Source: Flavobacterium commune
GTDB lineage: Bacteria; Bacteroidota; Bacteroidia; Flavobacteriales; Flavobacteriaceae
Direction: 5' to 3'
Assembly: GCF_001857965.1 (NCBI RefSeq)
Contig: NZ_CP017774.1
Location: forward strand, 2,914,001 to 2,978,000
DNA: 64,000 bases
Shown piece by piece: positions 26,639 through 36,317 of the stretch. Every line of letters starts with the position of its first letter. Position 1 is the first letter of the stretch. A program made the position numbers and the translations under genes. A model generated the notes under the pieces. It was not told the origin of the DNA and did no database searches. It saw only the letters and a program-made list of their open reading frames with translations.

Positions 26639-27106
26639 TTATTTAAGATATACAGCTACAAATTTGGCCATCGGAGCCATTCGGGCTTTGTTTAATTGTA
26701 AGGTATCGTTTTTTACAGTGTAATTATCTACCGTTTCCAATACGTTTAAGAAAGCATCTTCAACAGTAGGTTTCATGCAGGCCATTTTTGTAGAACCCAT
26801 TTTTGAAAAAGAAATTCGGTTTTTGTTGGCTTGAAGTTCATAAGTTCCAAAAAAAGAATTACATCCGCCATTTCCAGTGACTCTATTATCCGCTGATTTC
26901 AAAATTAGATGAGGTTCTTTGGAAGCAAAATCGTCGGCAGTTACTTTTTGACCTCTAATTTCAATTAATTTCCAGTATTTTTCTACTATTTCAGTAGATT
27001 CTTTTGGAGAAACAGTGTTTTCTGAAATCGATTTTTTGCTGGTACAGCAAGAAGTAAATAATAGAGATAAAGAAAATAAACTAATTGTGGTTAAGTAGTG
27101 TTTCAT
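26639..27106 (-). CDS. META-domain (HslJ-like) lipoprotein
   Basis: This 155-residue protein has a lipoprotein signal (LLFTSC, Cys20 region) followed by a single META domain. Its hallmark NRVTGNGGCNSFFGTYEL is at about residues 75-92, with SKMGSTKMACM later. HslJ-like META proteins are envelope proteins linked to heat-shock or antibiotic tolerance, and their molecular role is poorly known. It is the first gene of a two-gene operon with msrB. A -7-like box lies upstream (TATCTTTG on the minus strand, 27166-27173). Confidence 0.8.
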   Translation of the reverse strand: MKHYLTTISLFSLSLLFTSCCTSKKSISENTVSPKESTEIVEKYWKLIEIRGQKVTADDFASKEPHLILKSADNRVTGNGGCNSFFGTYELQANKNRISFSKMGSTKMACMKPTVEDAFLNVLETVDNYTVKNDTLQLNKARMAPMAKFVAVYLK

Positions 27107-27271
27107 TTTTGAATTTTTAAGCGGAGATTAAATTTGGGATTCTTTTACAGTCATCACTGTTTATACAAAGATAAAAAGCATTTACACAATCATTGTTTAT
27201 AATATCCTAATTTTTCGAATTTAAAGGGCTGGTATTATTTGGCTATATTTGGTTCTTCTTAAAAAATAAAT

Positions 27272-27742
27272 ATGGGATTTAAACATTTATTTAAAGCAAA
27301 ATTAAATTGGACTTCGGTTCCAAAAGAAACGAATTCAAATTCAAAAAAATACAGTAAAACACATCAAATTGCCATTGAAGGAAAAGCAATATTAGATGTT
27401 TCGGCAGCCAAAGCATTCAAAGGAGATCCTGCTTTGTATAATCCGGAAGATTTATTGTTGAGCAGTGTGGTTTCTTGTCACATGATGTCTTATTTGTACG
27501 TTTGTTCACAAAACGATATTACGGTAGTTTCTTATCAAGATGACGCTGAGGCAACTCTTGAAGTTTCTGAAAATGGTTCGGGACGTTTTATAGAAATTCG
27601 TTTATATCCTAAGGTAATCATAAAAGAAAAAGAAAAAATAGAGGAAGCTTTAAATTTGCACACAAAGGCAAATGAACTTTGTTTTATTGCGAATTCCTGC
27701 AATTTTCCCATTGTACATTTCGCTGAATGTGAAGCAGAATAA
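27272..27742 (+). CDS. OsmC family peroxiredoxin-like protein
   Basis: This 156-residue OsmC/Ohr-fold protein carries two conserved redox-type cysteines, Cys70 (SVVSCHMMSYLYV) and Cys136 or Cys142 near the C-terminus (ELCFIANSCNFP). OsmC proteins reduce organic hydroperoxides with thiols. The gene is divergent from the META/msrB operon. A -7 box TATATTTG is at 27244-27251, 21 bases before the ATG. Substrate within the family is not readable. Confidence 0.82.
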   Translation: MGFKHLFKAKLNWTSVPKETNSNSKKYSKTHQIAIEGKAILDVSAAKAFKGDPALYNPEDLLLSSVVSCHMMSYLYVCSQNDITVVSYQDDAEATLEVSENGSGRFIEIRLYPKVIIKEKEKIEEALNLHTKANELCFIANSCNFPIVHFAECEAE

Positions 27743-27876
27743 GATTTAGAAAAATTGACAATGTTTTCGGTTTTTGTTCTAAAACAGTTGAATAAACCGG
27801 CTGTTTTGATATTAATCTGCTGAAAAAAATGACTATTTTTGGGCTTTTCAATCAACTTATTTAATCAAAATATATT

Positions 27877-28614
27877 ATGAGTGCTAAAACAGCAATTGTT
27901 ACCGGAGGAAATTCAGGATTAGGATTTGCAACAGCAAAAAAATTATGCGACAACGGTGTTAAAACCTATATAATTGGACGCTCGAAAGATAAAACGGAGG
28001 AAGCCTGTGCTGAAATAGGGAGTAATGCCATTCCTGTAATTTTTGATTTGAACAATTTAGAAGGAATTCCAGCCATGATTGCCGAAATTGCTAAAGATGC
28101 CCCAATTGATATTTTAGTTAATAATGCCGGTATCAATTTGAAAAAAGAATTTACTGATGTTACCGATGAGGATTTTCTGTCTGTGATACACACGAATCTT
28201 TTAAGCGTTTTTTCTGTAAGCAGAGAGGTTGTAAAAAACATGAAAGAACACAAAAACGGAAGCATTGTAAACATTAGTTCGATGGCTTCTCAATACGGAA
28301 TCCCAAAGGTAATTGCTTATAGTGCAAGTAAAGGAGCTATTGAAGCAATGACCCGCGCTATGGCAGTAGAGTTGGCTACTTTTGGAATTCGTGTAAACTG
28401 TATTGCTCCGGGATTTATCAAAACTAAAATGTCTGCCAAAGCTTTAGATACTGATCCGGAAAGAAAAAACAAGGTTTTAGGAAGAACTCCAATGGGATTT
28501 TTAGGCGAACCGGATGATATTGCCGATGCTGCTTATTTTTATGCTACAGCCGAATCTAAATATGTAACCGGAACGGTTTTACCGGTGGATGGTGGAAATA
28601 GTATCGGATTTTAG
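27877..28614 (+). CDS. Short-chain dehydrogenase/reductase (SDR) oxidoreductase
   Basis: This 245-residue classical SDR has the NAD(P) motif TGGNSGLG (residues 9-16), NNAG near 86, active-site Ser about 139 and the YSASK motif near 150, with a conserved PVDGG end. It most resembles 3-oxoacyl-ACP reductase or sugar/gluconate dehydrogenase types, but by eye the substrate cannot be fixed. A -7-like TATTTTTG lies at 27834-27841. A strong bidirectional terminator follows. Confidence 0.85.
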   Translation: MSAKTAIVTGGNSGLGFATAKKLCDNGVKTYIIGRSKDKTEEACAEIGSNAIPVIFDLNNLEGIPAMIAEIAKDAPIDILVNNAGINLKKEFTDVTDEDFLSVIHTNLLSVFSVSREVVKNMKEHKNGSIVNISSMASQYGIPKVIAYSASKGAIEAMTRAMAVELATFGIRVNCIAPGFIKTKMSAKALDTDPERKNKVLGRTPMGFLGEPDDIADAAYFYATAESKYVTGTVLPVDGGNSIGF

Positions 28615-28684
28615 TTCTGTAAATGTAAATTTCAATAAAGCTTTTGTGTCAATTTATTTTCGAATGATATAAATAAAGGAATAA

Positions 28685-28722
28685 AAAAAAGCCTGCGACA
28701 TCATGATTTTCGCAGGCTTTTT
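28685..28722. terminator. Bidirectional terminator between SDR and TonB receptor genes
   Basis: AAAAAGCCTGCGA and TCGCAGGCTTTTT arms flanked by A and T runs. Confidence 0.85.
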
Positions 28723-28741
28723 AGTATTAAGTGTGGCTGTT

Positions 28742-31162
28742 TTAAAATTTGTAAGTAACGCCAACTCTAATATTTCTTGGAGCTTCAGATTGCCAGTAGT
28801 AAGCACCTAACCAGGCATAGTAAGAACCACTGTATAGATATTTGTCAAGAATATTAAACATATTGGCTGTAAACTTAAGCTTCCCTGTTTCGTAGGATAG
28901 TCCACCATCCATTTTGAAGTAATTAGGTAGTTTTTCAAGTCCTACACTCCAGGTATCGGTTTGACGACCTGCCAAATAAGTTACTCCAATAGAGGCACCT
29001 AATCCTTTTAGTTTTCCGTTTACAACAGTGTAGTTTAGCCAGGCATTTGCGGTGTGTTTAGCAAAACCAGGAACCGTAGAACCGGCAACAATAGAAGGTA
29101 CATTAGAACTTTTTACTGTAGATTCAGTAAAAGCATAATTAGCAATCAAGTTCAAGCCTTCTACAATTTTACCTCTTAGGTCAACCTCTATACCACGCGC
29201 TCTTTTTTCACCTAAAACCACACTAAAATTTTGTCCTGGAGTGTTTGCAGGATCTGCAGTTAACTCATTTTTCTTCAAGATGCTGTATGCAGAAAATGTG
29301 GTACTCCATGCTCCGTCAAACCAATCTCTTTTAATTCCGAATTCGACATTATTACCTGTCAGTGGTTTTACACTTCCTTCTCTGACAATTCCAGCTTGAG
29401 GAGTAAATGCCTGATCGTACAAACCGTAAATTGCAGTATTAGGTGTAAGTGAAATACTTAATCCGGCACGAGGTGTAATATGACTGTCTGAAGCAGGAGC
29501 ACTATAACTACTGGTTTGATTTATCCAGGTATATCTGGCTGCAAGTGTCAATCTGATTTTATTTTCAAAAAATCCCATTTCATCCTGAATATAACCGGCT
29601 GCGTATTCTGAACCGTATAATCCTCCGGCTCTTTCTTTCAGTGGTGTTTCACGATCAAAATTAGGCATTCCGTTAGCTGGAGTTCCATAATCAGGATTGT
29701 TTACATTAAAAGGGTCTTCAAAAGTATCTAAAGCGTGCGATTGTCCCCAATCGGCCATATAATCTTTACTTCCTAAATCGATTCCTCCTAATACTTTGTG
29801 TGTTACTGATCCTGTGTTGAATTTTCCGTTAACAAATAGTTGTCCTAAGTACATATTACTATCGGCATCCCAAATGCTCACTCCTCTAATTATTTCGCCT
29901 GAATCTAACACTTGAGTATCAGGAATATTATCGTTATTAGTATCAATACTAAGTGGTCCTACAGCAGCAGGCCAGGAACTGTAACCTTGTTGCATGTATT
30001 TAAAATAAGATGTTTGTGCTGTAAGTTTCCATTTGCTGTTAAAATTGTGTTCAAACAAAAAGTAAGCACTATGATCGTTAATTTTTGTATCCGGTAAACC
30101 AGGTTGTGTCATTGTGAAATTTCTAGGTGTTGTTGCGTATCCATCTTTACCAAATACATAATAGGAACCCACTTCGGTCATGTTGGCTCTTTGATAGTTA
30201 TATTCAGCTGTAATTTTGGTTTTATCATCCAATTGATAGGAGATAACAGGGGCAATAACGTAGCGATCGTTTTGTTCAAAAGATCTGTGAGAACCTTTGT
30301 TTTGTCCCATGGCATTAAAACGATACAATAATTTTCCTTTCTTATCCAGTTTGCCATCTAAGTCTATACTGGCTCTGTAAAAATCAAAACTTCCTCCCAT
30401 TAAATTTACTTCACCTTTAGTAATTCCGGTTGGTTTTTTAGTAACTACATTATATAATCCGCTTGGATCTCCGCTGGAAAGCATAAATCCGGCAGGTCCT
30501 TTTACAAATTCGATATGATCTACAAAACTCATATCTTCGGTAAGTGGTCCCCAAAAAGAAGATACTACATTAAAACCGTTACGAAAAGCCTGTATTTGGG
30601 AACCTCTCATAGTGATATTGGTGTACAAATCACCCCAATGTTCTAAACGAACAGCGCCACTCACATTTCGGATTACACCATCACTCATGCTGGTAATTTG
30701 TTGGTCTTTTAATGTTTGACCACTAATAATTTGCACATTTTGAGGTATTTCTAATACAGGTGTATTTAAACGCAGCGATAAGGAAGGTTTGTCCTGTTTG
30801 TATTTATTTCTTTTAACAATTACTTCATTTAGTTCTTCTTTGCTTTCCGTTAGTTTGAAGTTTTTTAGAAGTGTTTGATTGTTGCGTATTGTAATGTTTT
30901 CTGAAATGGATTTTATTCCTATTCCATTAATAACTAGTGTATAATTTCCGGGTTTGATGTTTTTAATTTCATATTGTCCATTATGATTGGCATTGGTACT
31001 GTATTTAGTATCTTTTAGAGCAATGGCAACACTTTCGGCAGGGGTGTTGTCACTTAATGAAATTTTACCATTTATTTTACCGTTTCCTTGTTGTCCTATA
31101 ACGCTGATTGTACTCAGTAGTAGTAATGAACATAAGAATTTTTGGACGTGAGCTATTTTCAT
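28742..31162 (-). CDS. TonB-dependent siderophore-type receptor
   Basis: This 806-residue outer-membrane receptor has a signal peptide (about 1-23), then a carboxypeptidase-like Ig domain (about 27-110) usual in Bacteroidetes receptors. The plug follows (about 130-240; VIRNVSGAV, then FVKGPAGFMLSSGDPSGLYNVVTKKP), then a 22-strand-type barrel ending NIRVGVTYKF with the terminal Phe. The plug signature resembles ferric hydroxamate/siderophore receptors of the FhuA/FhuE class. It is not SusC-like: there is no partner SusD. Substrate is inferred as a ferric siderophore. The promoter region contains inverted operator-like repeats, consistent with metal regulation. Confidence 0.85.
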   Translation of the reverse strand: MKIAHVQKFLCSLLLLSTISVIGQQGNGKINGKISLSDNTPAESVAIALKDTKYSTNANHNGQYEIKNIKPGNYTLVINGIGIKSISENITIRNNQTLLKNFKLTESKEELNEVIVKRNKYKQDKPSLSLRLNTPVLEIPQNVQIISGQTLKDQQITSMSDGVIRNVSGAVRLEHWGDLYTNITMRGSQIQAFRNGFNVVSSFWGPLTEDMSFVDHIEFVKGPAGFMLSSGDPSGLYNVVTKKPTGITKGEVNLMGGSFDFYRASIDLDGKLDKKGKLLYRFNAMGQNKGSHRSFEQNDRYVIAPVISYQLDDKTKITAEYNYQRANMTEVGSYYVFGKDGYATTPRNFTMTQPGLPDTKINDHSAYFLFEHNFNSKWKLTAQTSYFKYMQQGYSSWPAAVGPLSIDTNNDNIPDTQVLDSGEIIRGVSIWDADSNMYLGQLFVNGKFNTGSVTHKVLGGIDLGSKDYMADWGQSHALDTFEDPFNVNNPDYGTPANGMPNFDRETPLKERAGGLYGSEYAAGYIQDEMGFFENKIRLTLAARYTWINQTSSYSAPASDSHITPRAGLSISLTPNTAIYGLYDQAFTPQAGIVREGSVKPLTGNNVEFGIKRDWFDGAWSTTFSAYSILKKNELTADPANTPGQNFSVVLGEKRARGIEVDLRGKIVEGLNLIANYAFTESTVKSSNVPSIVAGSTVPGFAKHTANAWLNYTVVNGKLKGLGASIGVTYLAGRQTDTWSVGLEKLPNYFKMDGGLSYETGKLKFTANMFNILDKYLYSGSYYAWLGAYYWQSEAPRNIRVGVTYKF

Positions 31163-31169
31163 TTATTTC

Positions 31170-31244
31170 TTATTTAGAATTATTCTGCGCAAAAGTAAAT
31201 GCTAAATATTTCTTAAACAAATTATTTTTACTTATTCTAAATAA
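31170..31244 (-). promoter_or_regulatory. Promoter of the siderophore receptor with flanking operator half-sites
   Basis: On the minus strand, TTTG (31218-31221) and TACTTTTG (31190-31197) are spaced by 20 bases, a complete Bacteroidetes promoter. The 11-mer TTATTTAGAAT (31170-31180) and its exact inverse ATTCTAAATAA (31234-31244) bracket it, one just after the predicted start and one upstream of -33. AGAATTATTCT (31176-31186) is itself a perfect palindrome. This layout fits a repressor operator, plausibly a metal-responsive one (inference). Confidence 0.65.
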
Positions 31245-31452
31245 AATTAACGAAAGCGATTTTTATCTTTGTTTTAGTTTGTTGTTTTTCAGGTGAATAG
31301 TTGATTAGGGTGATGAAAAGGGAAAAATAACAATATCAAAAGTCAATTTCATTGTCCATTTTAAAAATTACCGAGACGTTTTACAGCAATAACAAGACAT
31401 CAAAATTCTAAAATCTATAAACGGATTGCTTTTAATTAGTCTTTAGACTTCA

Positions 31453-34179
31453 TTATTCCTTTATTTCGTAATTAAGTTCCTGATAGCCAACTTCGCCTTT
31501 GTCTGAAATAGCTTCTACAACTACCATTATTTCGCCTTTATTATCGGCATTGTAATATGAAGCCGATGCTTTGCCTGAATCATCCGTTTTTAGGATGGGT
31601 TGCCAGTGAATTAATGTTCTGATGTCCGGATGTTGCCAACTGTCGGGCTGAATGTTTTCATATTTTGGAGTATAAAATTCCTGAGGCGAAGCAAAGACAG
31701 GAATAGCGGTTTTTGTTAATCCTGTTGGTTTGTATGCACCTGCAAGACCTATTCCAGCATGGGTATAGATTGCTATGACATTTCCCCAAGGCGGAGCTGT
31801 GAATGCACAATTATTAAGTTCAGTATGTACTTCGCAAAATAATGTTGAAAAACCGCTGGCATATTCAATAATTTCAAAACTTTTTACTTCACTTGGCGAA
31901 ATATTAGGAATATGTCCATAATCATAAAAAGGAATAGCAATACCATCAACAAGAACAAGAGTAGGTTCGTTGTTGACAGAGGCGTATAAATTTTGATCCG
32001 GCATTCTTTCTATCCTGACTTTATCAGGATAATTAAATAATAATATACTGTACAATCCATAAGACCATTTTTTTTCTTTAGAAAGAATCTCTTTACCACT
32101 AATTATGGTAGATGGTTTGCCGTATTTCTCCGTTACTTTTTGCTTGTTAGGAGCCATTTTACCACTAATGGTAACTTGATTTAGAAGAATTCCGCCAAAT
32201 TGCAGTTTGAATTTTTCTTCTATTTCTTTTTGCTGAATACTTTTCTTGATGAATTTCTCTACAATACTGTCTATTGGTTCAATAGATTTATGATGCTCAA
32301 AAAGAATAGCAGGTGATTTCTTTTGGTCCAGAACAACTGAATTGTTTACTTTTTTATCTGTTTTTTTAGCAGTTTGAATCAGTATTTCTATTTCCTTTCC
32401 ATATTCGTCATTCAAACTAAAATTAAATTTACCTAAGCTGTCGGTTACCTGAGTATAAAAGGATTTGTCTTTTCCATTGGTCATCATCGTTAATTGGATG
32501 TCTTTTACTCCTTTTTTTTCTGAAAAAAGCTTATTTACTTTACCGGATACCGTTAGTGATTTTTCGGGATTGACAGTAAGGGATGGATACGATTTAGAAT
32601 AATTGTATTTACTCCATCCTTGCGTGAGCAGCAGTGCTTCTAAATCGGCATAGTTGCTGTTATTGTTAAAATAATAGCCCGGATTCTCGATGTTTCCTTT
32701 TAATTCGGAGTTGATTAAAAAGTAGGAAAGTATGTTTTGACGTAAACTTTGCATATTCCCTAAATCTTCTTTGTTGATAACCAGCAGGGAGGTATTGGTT
32801 TTTATCGGTTCTTCGCTGTAATTTGTGGTTTGAATACTGAGATTAGTCAATTCCCGCTTGCTGTATTTGTTCTTATCGGCGGAAAGTTGAATCTTTATTC
32901 TGCTTTGTGGTTTTTCATTAAAATAAAGTCTTCTGGCAATGGGATTTTTAGAATTATCCAAAATGCTAAAGCAAATAATGCCTTCCGGAATTTCAGATGT
33001 AGAGATTAAGGATTGGTAAAACCCCTGATTTAGACTGACTTTTTTTTCATATAAATCCATCCCTCTAAATGAAATTCGAACAAAGATACTGTCGTTTTTC
33101 AAGTAGTTAGATAAGACCTTAAGGAGAACTTTATCTCCTTGTTTATTTACAGCCAAAGTATTTCCGATTGCAGCAACATTCGGTAATGGATATAATAATG
33201 ATTTTTTTAAAGAAGGAACTTTTAATCTGGCATAAAATTTTTGAGAACTGTCTGCATTAGTAATAAAAAAACTGCCCATTCCCAATGTATTACTTTTAAA
33301 CGAAGAGATATTATTTCCTTTTTCATCAATAATATCACCTGCTACAATTTTTCCTTTTCCGTTCGCATCTAAAGCTTTAAAACCCACTTTGCTACTGAGT
33401 CCGTGGACTAATTCACCACTTTCGGGAAAGAATTGCAAGTCCAGATAATCCTTGTTTAAAACAAATGTTTTGCTGTATTTTTTTTCGTTTTCGGTTTGTA
33501 TTTTTAAGGTAGCAAACTGGCTTTCTTTTTCAAGAGAATAATCCAGAACATATTTGTCGTTTTTTCCTTTTTTAATCAGTAAGCTGTCTTTTTTATCATC
33601 AACAGTGACAAATACGGTGATTTTATTTTTTTGTAATGAATCAATGACCTGCGGATTGAAAAAAACTTCCAAATGATCGCCGGTAGCCTCATCCTTGATG
33701 AGTTTAATGTTCTCGATTGCTGCATTATTTTGAGTTTCGGTTGTAAATACCTGAATGTATTCTTCAAAAACAAAAGCATTATCAAAATTCTGATTCCATT
33801 GTGTATAGGCTCTGATGAGGTAATTGCCTTTTGGGATTTTTTTATCTAATTCAAAATTTCCATGACCGATACCATTTTCTATTTTGATTAATTTTTTTTG
33901 GCGTATGACTTCATCGGCATCAATGAGTTCGACATATAATACACCACTTAAAGGTGAAAGAATGTGTTCGGAAGCATTTGAAACAATACATTTAAACCAC
34001 ACCGTATCGCTATTAGTATAAACTTTTCGGTCTAATTGCAGGTATATTTTTTCGGCAAAGGAAGTATTGGAAACAATTAAGTCGCTTTCTTGTGCCTCAA
34101 TATGGAGTGGAAATAACAGTAAAAACCAAATAAGTATAGTGATGATTTTGCTATAATCTTTATTTGGTGATTTTTCCAT
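31453..34179 (-). CDS. Large exported MG2-domain protein with a C-terminal TonB-plug-like domain
   Basis: This ~908-residue protein has a signal peptide/membrane segment (ILIWFLLLFPLHIEAQ, about residues 13-28). A macroglobulin MG2-like beta domain follows (YLQLDRKVYTNSDTVWFKC), then further Ig-like domains, a carboxypeptidase-regulatory-like domain (about 540-610), and a plug-like segment (TLVLVDGIAIPFYDYGHIPNI). No barrel follows. Such proteins are common in flavobacteria and their function is not established. I chose the ATG at 34179 over an earlier one at 34230 because it places the hydrophobic signal at the N-terminus. A -7-like box (TATATTTG on the minus strand) lies at 34290-34297. Confidence 0.7.
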   Translation of the reverse strand: MEKSPNKDYSKIITILIWFLLLFPLHIEAQESDLIVSNTSFAEKIYLQLDRKVYTNSDTVWFKCIVSNASEHILSPLSGVLYVELIDADEVIRQKKLIKIENGIGHGNFELDKKIPKGNYLIRAYTQWNQNFDNAFVFEEYIQVFTTETQNNAAIENIKLIKDEATGDHLEVFFNPQVIDSLQKNKITVFVTVDDKKDSLLIKKGKNDKYVLDYSLEKESQFATLKIQTENEKKYSKTFVLNKDYLDLQFFPESGELVHGLSSKVGFKALDANGKGKIVAGDIIDEKGNNISSFKSNTLGMGSFFITNADSSQKFYARLKVPSLKKSLLYPLPNVAAIGNTLAVNKQGDKVLLKVLSNYLKNDSIFVRISFRGMDLYEKKVSLNQGFYQSLISTSEIPEGIICFSILDNSKNPIARRLYFNEKPQSRIKIQLSADKNKYSKRELTNLSIQTTNYSEEPIKTNTSLLVINKEDLGNMQSLRQNILSYFLINSELKGNIENPGYYFNNNSNYADLEALLLTQGWSKYNYSKSYPSLTVNPEKSLTVSGKVNKLFSEKKGVKDIQLTMMTNGKDKSFYTQVTDSLGKFNFSLNDEYGKEIEILIQTAKKTDKKVNNSVVLDQKKSPAILFEHHKSIEPIDSIVEKFIKKSIQQKEIEEKFKLQFGGILLNQVTISGKMAPNKQKVTEKYGKPSTIISGKEILSKEKKWSYGLYSILLFNYPDKVRIERMPDQNLYASVNNEPTLVLVDGIAIPFYDYGHIPNISPSEVKSFEIIEYASGFSTLFCEVHTELNNCAFTAPPWGNVIAIYTHAGIGLAGAYKPTGLTKTAIPVFASPQEFYTPKYENIQPDSWQHPDIRTLIHWQPILKTDDSGKASASYYNADNKGEIMVVVEAISDKGEVGYQELNYEIKE

Positions 34180-34370
34180 ATCGACAGACTTATTTTTGTG
34201 ATTAAATAATTGTTTATCAGTTTGATGCACTGTATCTAAAAATTCTGGTTTAGCATGTTATAACAAAACAGCATTTTTTTGAGCAGTATCAAATATAGAA
34301 AATAATTCAATTAAAAATACGATTTTTCGTATTTTTAATTGCTATTCGAAGTGTAGAGCTGGATATTGGC

Positions 34371-34748
34371 TTAATAAGGATTTTTAGAGTAAATTTTTTC
34401 GAAAATAAGAACAACTAGAATTCCTGTAGCGTAAGCAAACAAATCCAAGTAAGAAAAGGAATTACCAAGAATAGCCTTTGCAATTCCTGAATGTTCCAAG
34501 CCGAGCTTTCCAATTAAATCTAAATATTGTGTGAATTCAACGAAAAAAGAAAAACAAAATACAATTATTGCAGTAGTCCAAACCGAGAAATTGAGAAAGG
34601 ATTTTAAAAAACAATAAATCAAGATTACTATTAAAACATCCCCAAAATAAGGTCTTATCAATTGGTCATGTACAAACAAAGCGATTAAGGTTTCTACCAG
34701 AAATAGTAAAACCGTAAATGTAAAATAAGTTTTGTTGAATTGTAGCAA
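34371..34748 (-). CDS. DUF2809 family membrane protein
   Basis: This 125-residue protein has four hydrophobic segments. Two hallmarks of DUF2809 proteins are visible: RPYFGDVLIVILIYCFLKSF (about 32-51) and FFVEFTQYLDLIGKLGL (about 67-83). Function is unknown. It is an inner-membrane protein and stands alone. Confidence 0.75.
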   Translation of the reverse strand: MLQFNKTYFTFTVLLFLVETLIALFVHDQLIRPYFGDVLIVILIYCFLKSFLNFSVWTTAIIVFCFSFFVEFTQYLDLIGKLGLEHSGIAKAILGNSFSYLDLFAYATGILVVLIFEKIYSKNPY

Positions 34749-34802
34749 TTTGTTTGGTTTTACGATACTCTATGGAATTTGAATTTTAGAATCCACAAAA
34801 AA

Positions 34803-34958
34803 TCATAAACCTAAAAATTTCTTTTGTTGGTCTTTTGTGAGTTTTTTTGTTTTTCCTGAATCAGTCTGTAAGATAGATTTATCAATTTTAGCGATCAATT
34901 CACTTTCGCTTAGCGAAGTTTCCTCATCATATCTTGTAATTTCAAAACGAACTTTCAT
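34803..34958 (-). CDS. Small hypothetical protein (51 residues)
   Basis: A 51-codon frame starts at the ATG 34956-34958 and ends at TGA 34803-34805. It is strongly charged and hydrophilic (MKVRFEITRYDEE..., ending TKDQQKKFLGL). It has no membrane segment and no family I recognise. Its composition looks coding, so I list it as a probable small gene. Direct evidence is only the open frame. Confidence 0.45.
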   Translation of the reverse strand: MKVRFEITRYDEETSLSESELIAKIDKSILQTDSGKTKKLTKDQQKKFLGL

Positions 34959-35095
34959 TTTTTCCAATAAGAATTTTAGCAAAGATTTTAGCTTTTAGTA
35001 TTTCGGATAAATTGTTATACGATCCATTTTTTTAGATTAAAATCAACTATATAAAAGTAAAGAAAAGTATCAAATGCTATGCTGTTATTACTTGA

Positions 35096-35506
35096 TTATT
35101 GTTCTGTTGGGAATTTTGAAATGTCCATGTAGAAAATTTCCCAGGTGTGTCCGTCAAAATCTTCAATGGTTCGCTGTTGCATAAAACCGTAATCCCTCAT
35201 TTCGTTAGGTTCTGTTCCCCCTGCTTTTAATCCGTTTGTCATGATGTTGTTTACTTCATCAACACTGTCAACCGATAAGGAGAAAAGTCCTGCTACGGCT
35301 GATTTTGTATCGGCAATGGGTTTGGTTGCAAAGCTGGCAAACTTTTCGTGCGATAAAAGCATTACAAAAATGTTTTCACTCCAAACCATACACTTTCCGG
35401 CATCGTCCGAAAATTGAGGATTATTTGTAAAACCCAATGCAGTATAAAAATCCATAGACTTTTGAACGTCTTTTACTGCTAAATTGATAAAAACTTGTTT
35501 TGCCAT
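35096..35506 (-). CDS. VOC family (glyoxalase/bleomycin-resistance fold) protein
   Basis: This 136-residue protein has the two beta-alpha-beta-beta-beta modules of the VOC fold: VFINLAVKDVQKSMDFYTALGF at the start and the matching GFMQQRTIEDFDGHTWEIFYMD near the end. Family members include lyases, dioxygenases and resistance proteins. Nothing here fixes the reaction. It is a stand-alone gene. Confidence 0.85.
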   Translation of the reverse strand: MAKQVFINLAVKDVQKSMDFYTALGFTNNPQFSDDAGKCMVWSENIFVMLLSHEKFASFATKPIADTKSAVAGLFSLSVDSVDEVNNIMTNGLKAGGTEPNEMRDYGFMQQRTIEDFDGHTWEIFYMDISKFPTEQ

Positions 35507-35676
35507 TTTTTAAATATTTAGTTTTTAGATTGAAAAGGACTTTGTGTCTGTTGATGTTTTGGTAATCATCGGGTTTGTAGCTGAATTAGGCTTTGTTTTA
35601 GGCTTTTGCCAAATGCAAAAACATCTTTCCATTAAGCCTATTACCCAAATCCGTTGTAGTGAATGTTACCAGTAGT

Positions 35677-36258
35677 TTAGTTTCTTCTTAATATAAATTC
35701 TCCGTTTTCTTCACATAAAAATGGAGTTTCGTTCACGATTTTTAATTTTTTTAAACCGATTTCAGTAAAATAATAATGACCCAAATATTTTTTTCCTTTG
35801 CTCAATATTTCCACATTCTCAAACCTACAGTATTTATCAGTTGGGATAATTGTCATATTATATTTTTTTAAATTTGTTTTAGTCGGCATATTTCCAACTC
35901 CTTTATCAATAGATACCATTCTAATTTGGATTTCTTGATTAATTGATACTGCAATTGAATCCGAAATTATTTCGCTTTGTTCATTTGATTGCCAATTTTT
36001 CGAAATATAAAACTTATCATTTTCAATTTTCAGTAATATTGATTGAAAATATTTTTCCCCATCAATTACAAAATCATAAACTCCATTTGGGACTAAATAA
36101 AAACCTCTTTTATTGTATATTGGCGTTAGTTTTGAAATACTGTTTATAGAATCTTTGTTTACAAATTGTATGATTCTACAATTCTTATCAATTTCTTTAT
36201 TTTGTCCGTAAGAAGAGAAAGTATAAATAAATGTGAGTATGATAATTATTGTTTTCAC
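35677..36258 (-). CDS. Hypothetical exported protein
   Basis: This 193-residue protein has a clear signal peptide (MKTIIIILTFIYTFSSYGQ) and a mature part rich in beta-prone and polar residues with three cysteines. I recognise no family. The 115-residue frame on the opposite strand is a shadow. Exported, function unknown. Confidence 0.6.
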   Translation of the reverse strand: MKTIIIILTFIYTFSSYGQNKEIDKNCRIIQFVNKDSINSISKLTPIYNKRGFYLVPNGVYDFVIDGEKYFQSILLKIENDKFYISKNWQSNEQSEIISDSIAVSINQEIQIRMVSIDKGVGNMPTKTNLKKYNMTIIPTDKYCRFENVEILSKGKKYLGHYYFTEIGLKKLKIVNETPFLCEENGEFILRRN

Positions 36259-36292
36259 TCTTTTTTAGTTTTAAATTACTGCCAATTTGTGC

Positions 36293-36317
36293 ATTCTCGC
36301 TATAAAATAGCGAGAAT
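36293..36317. repeat. Perfect short hairpin
   Basis: ATTCTCGCTAT and its exact complement ATAGCGAGAAT enclose only AAA. It has no T tract of terminator type and lies upstream of the unknown exported gene. It may be a regulator site or a repeat unit. Confidence 0.5.

Noticed and set aside
28742-31162. SusC-type polysaccharide receptor
   Set aside because: The plug resembles siderophore receptors and no SusD gene is adjacent.
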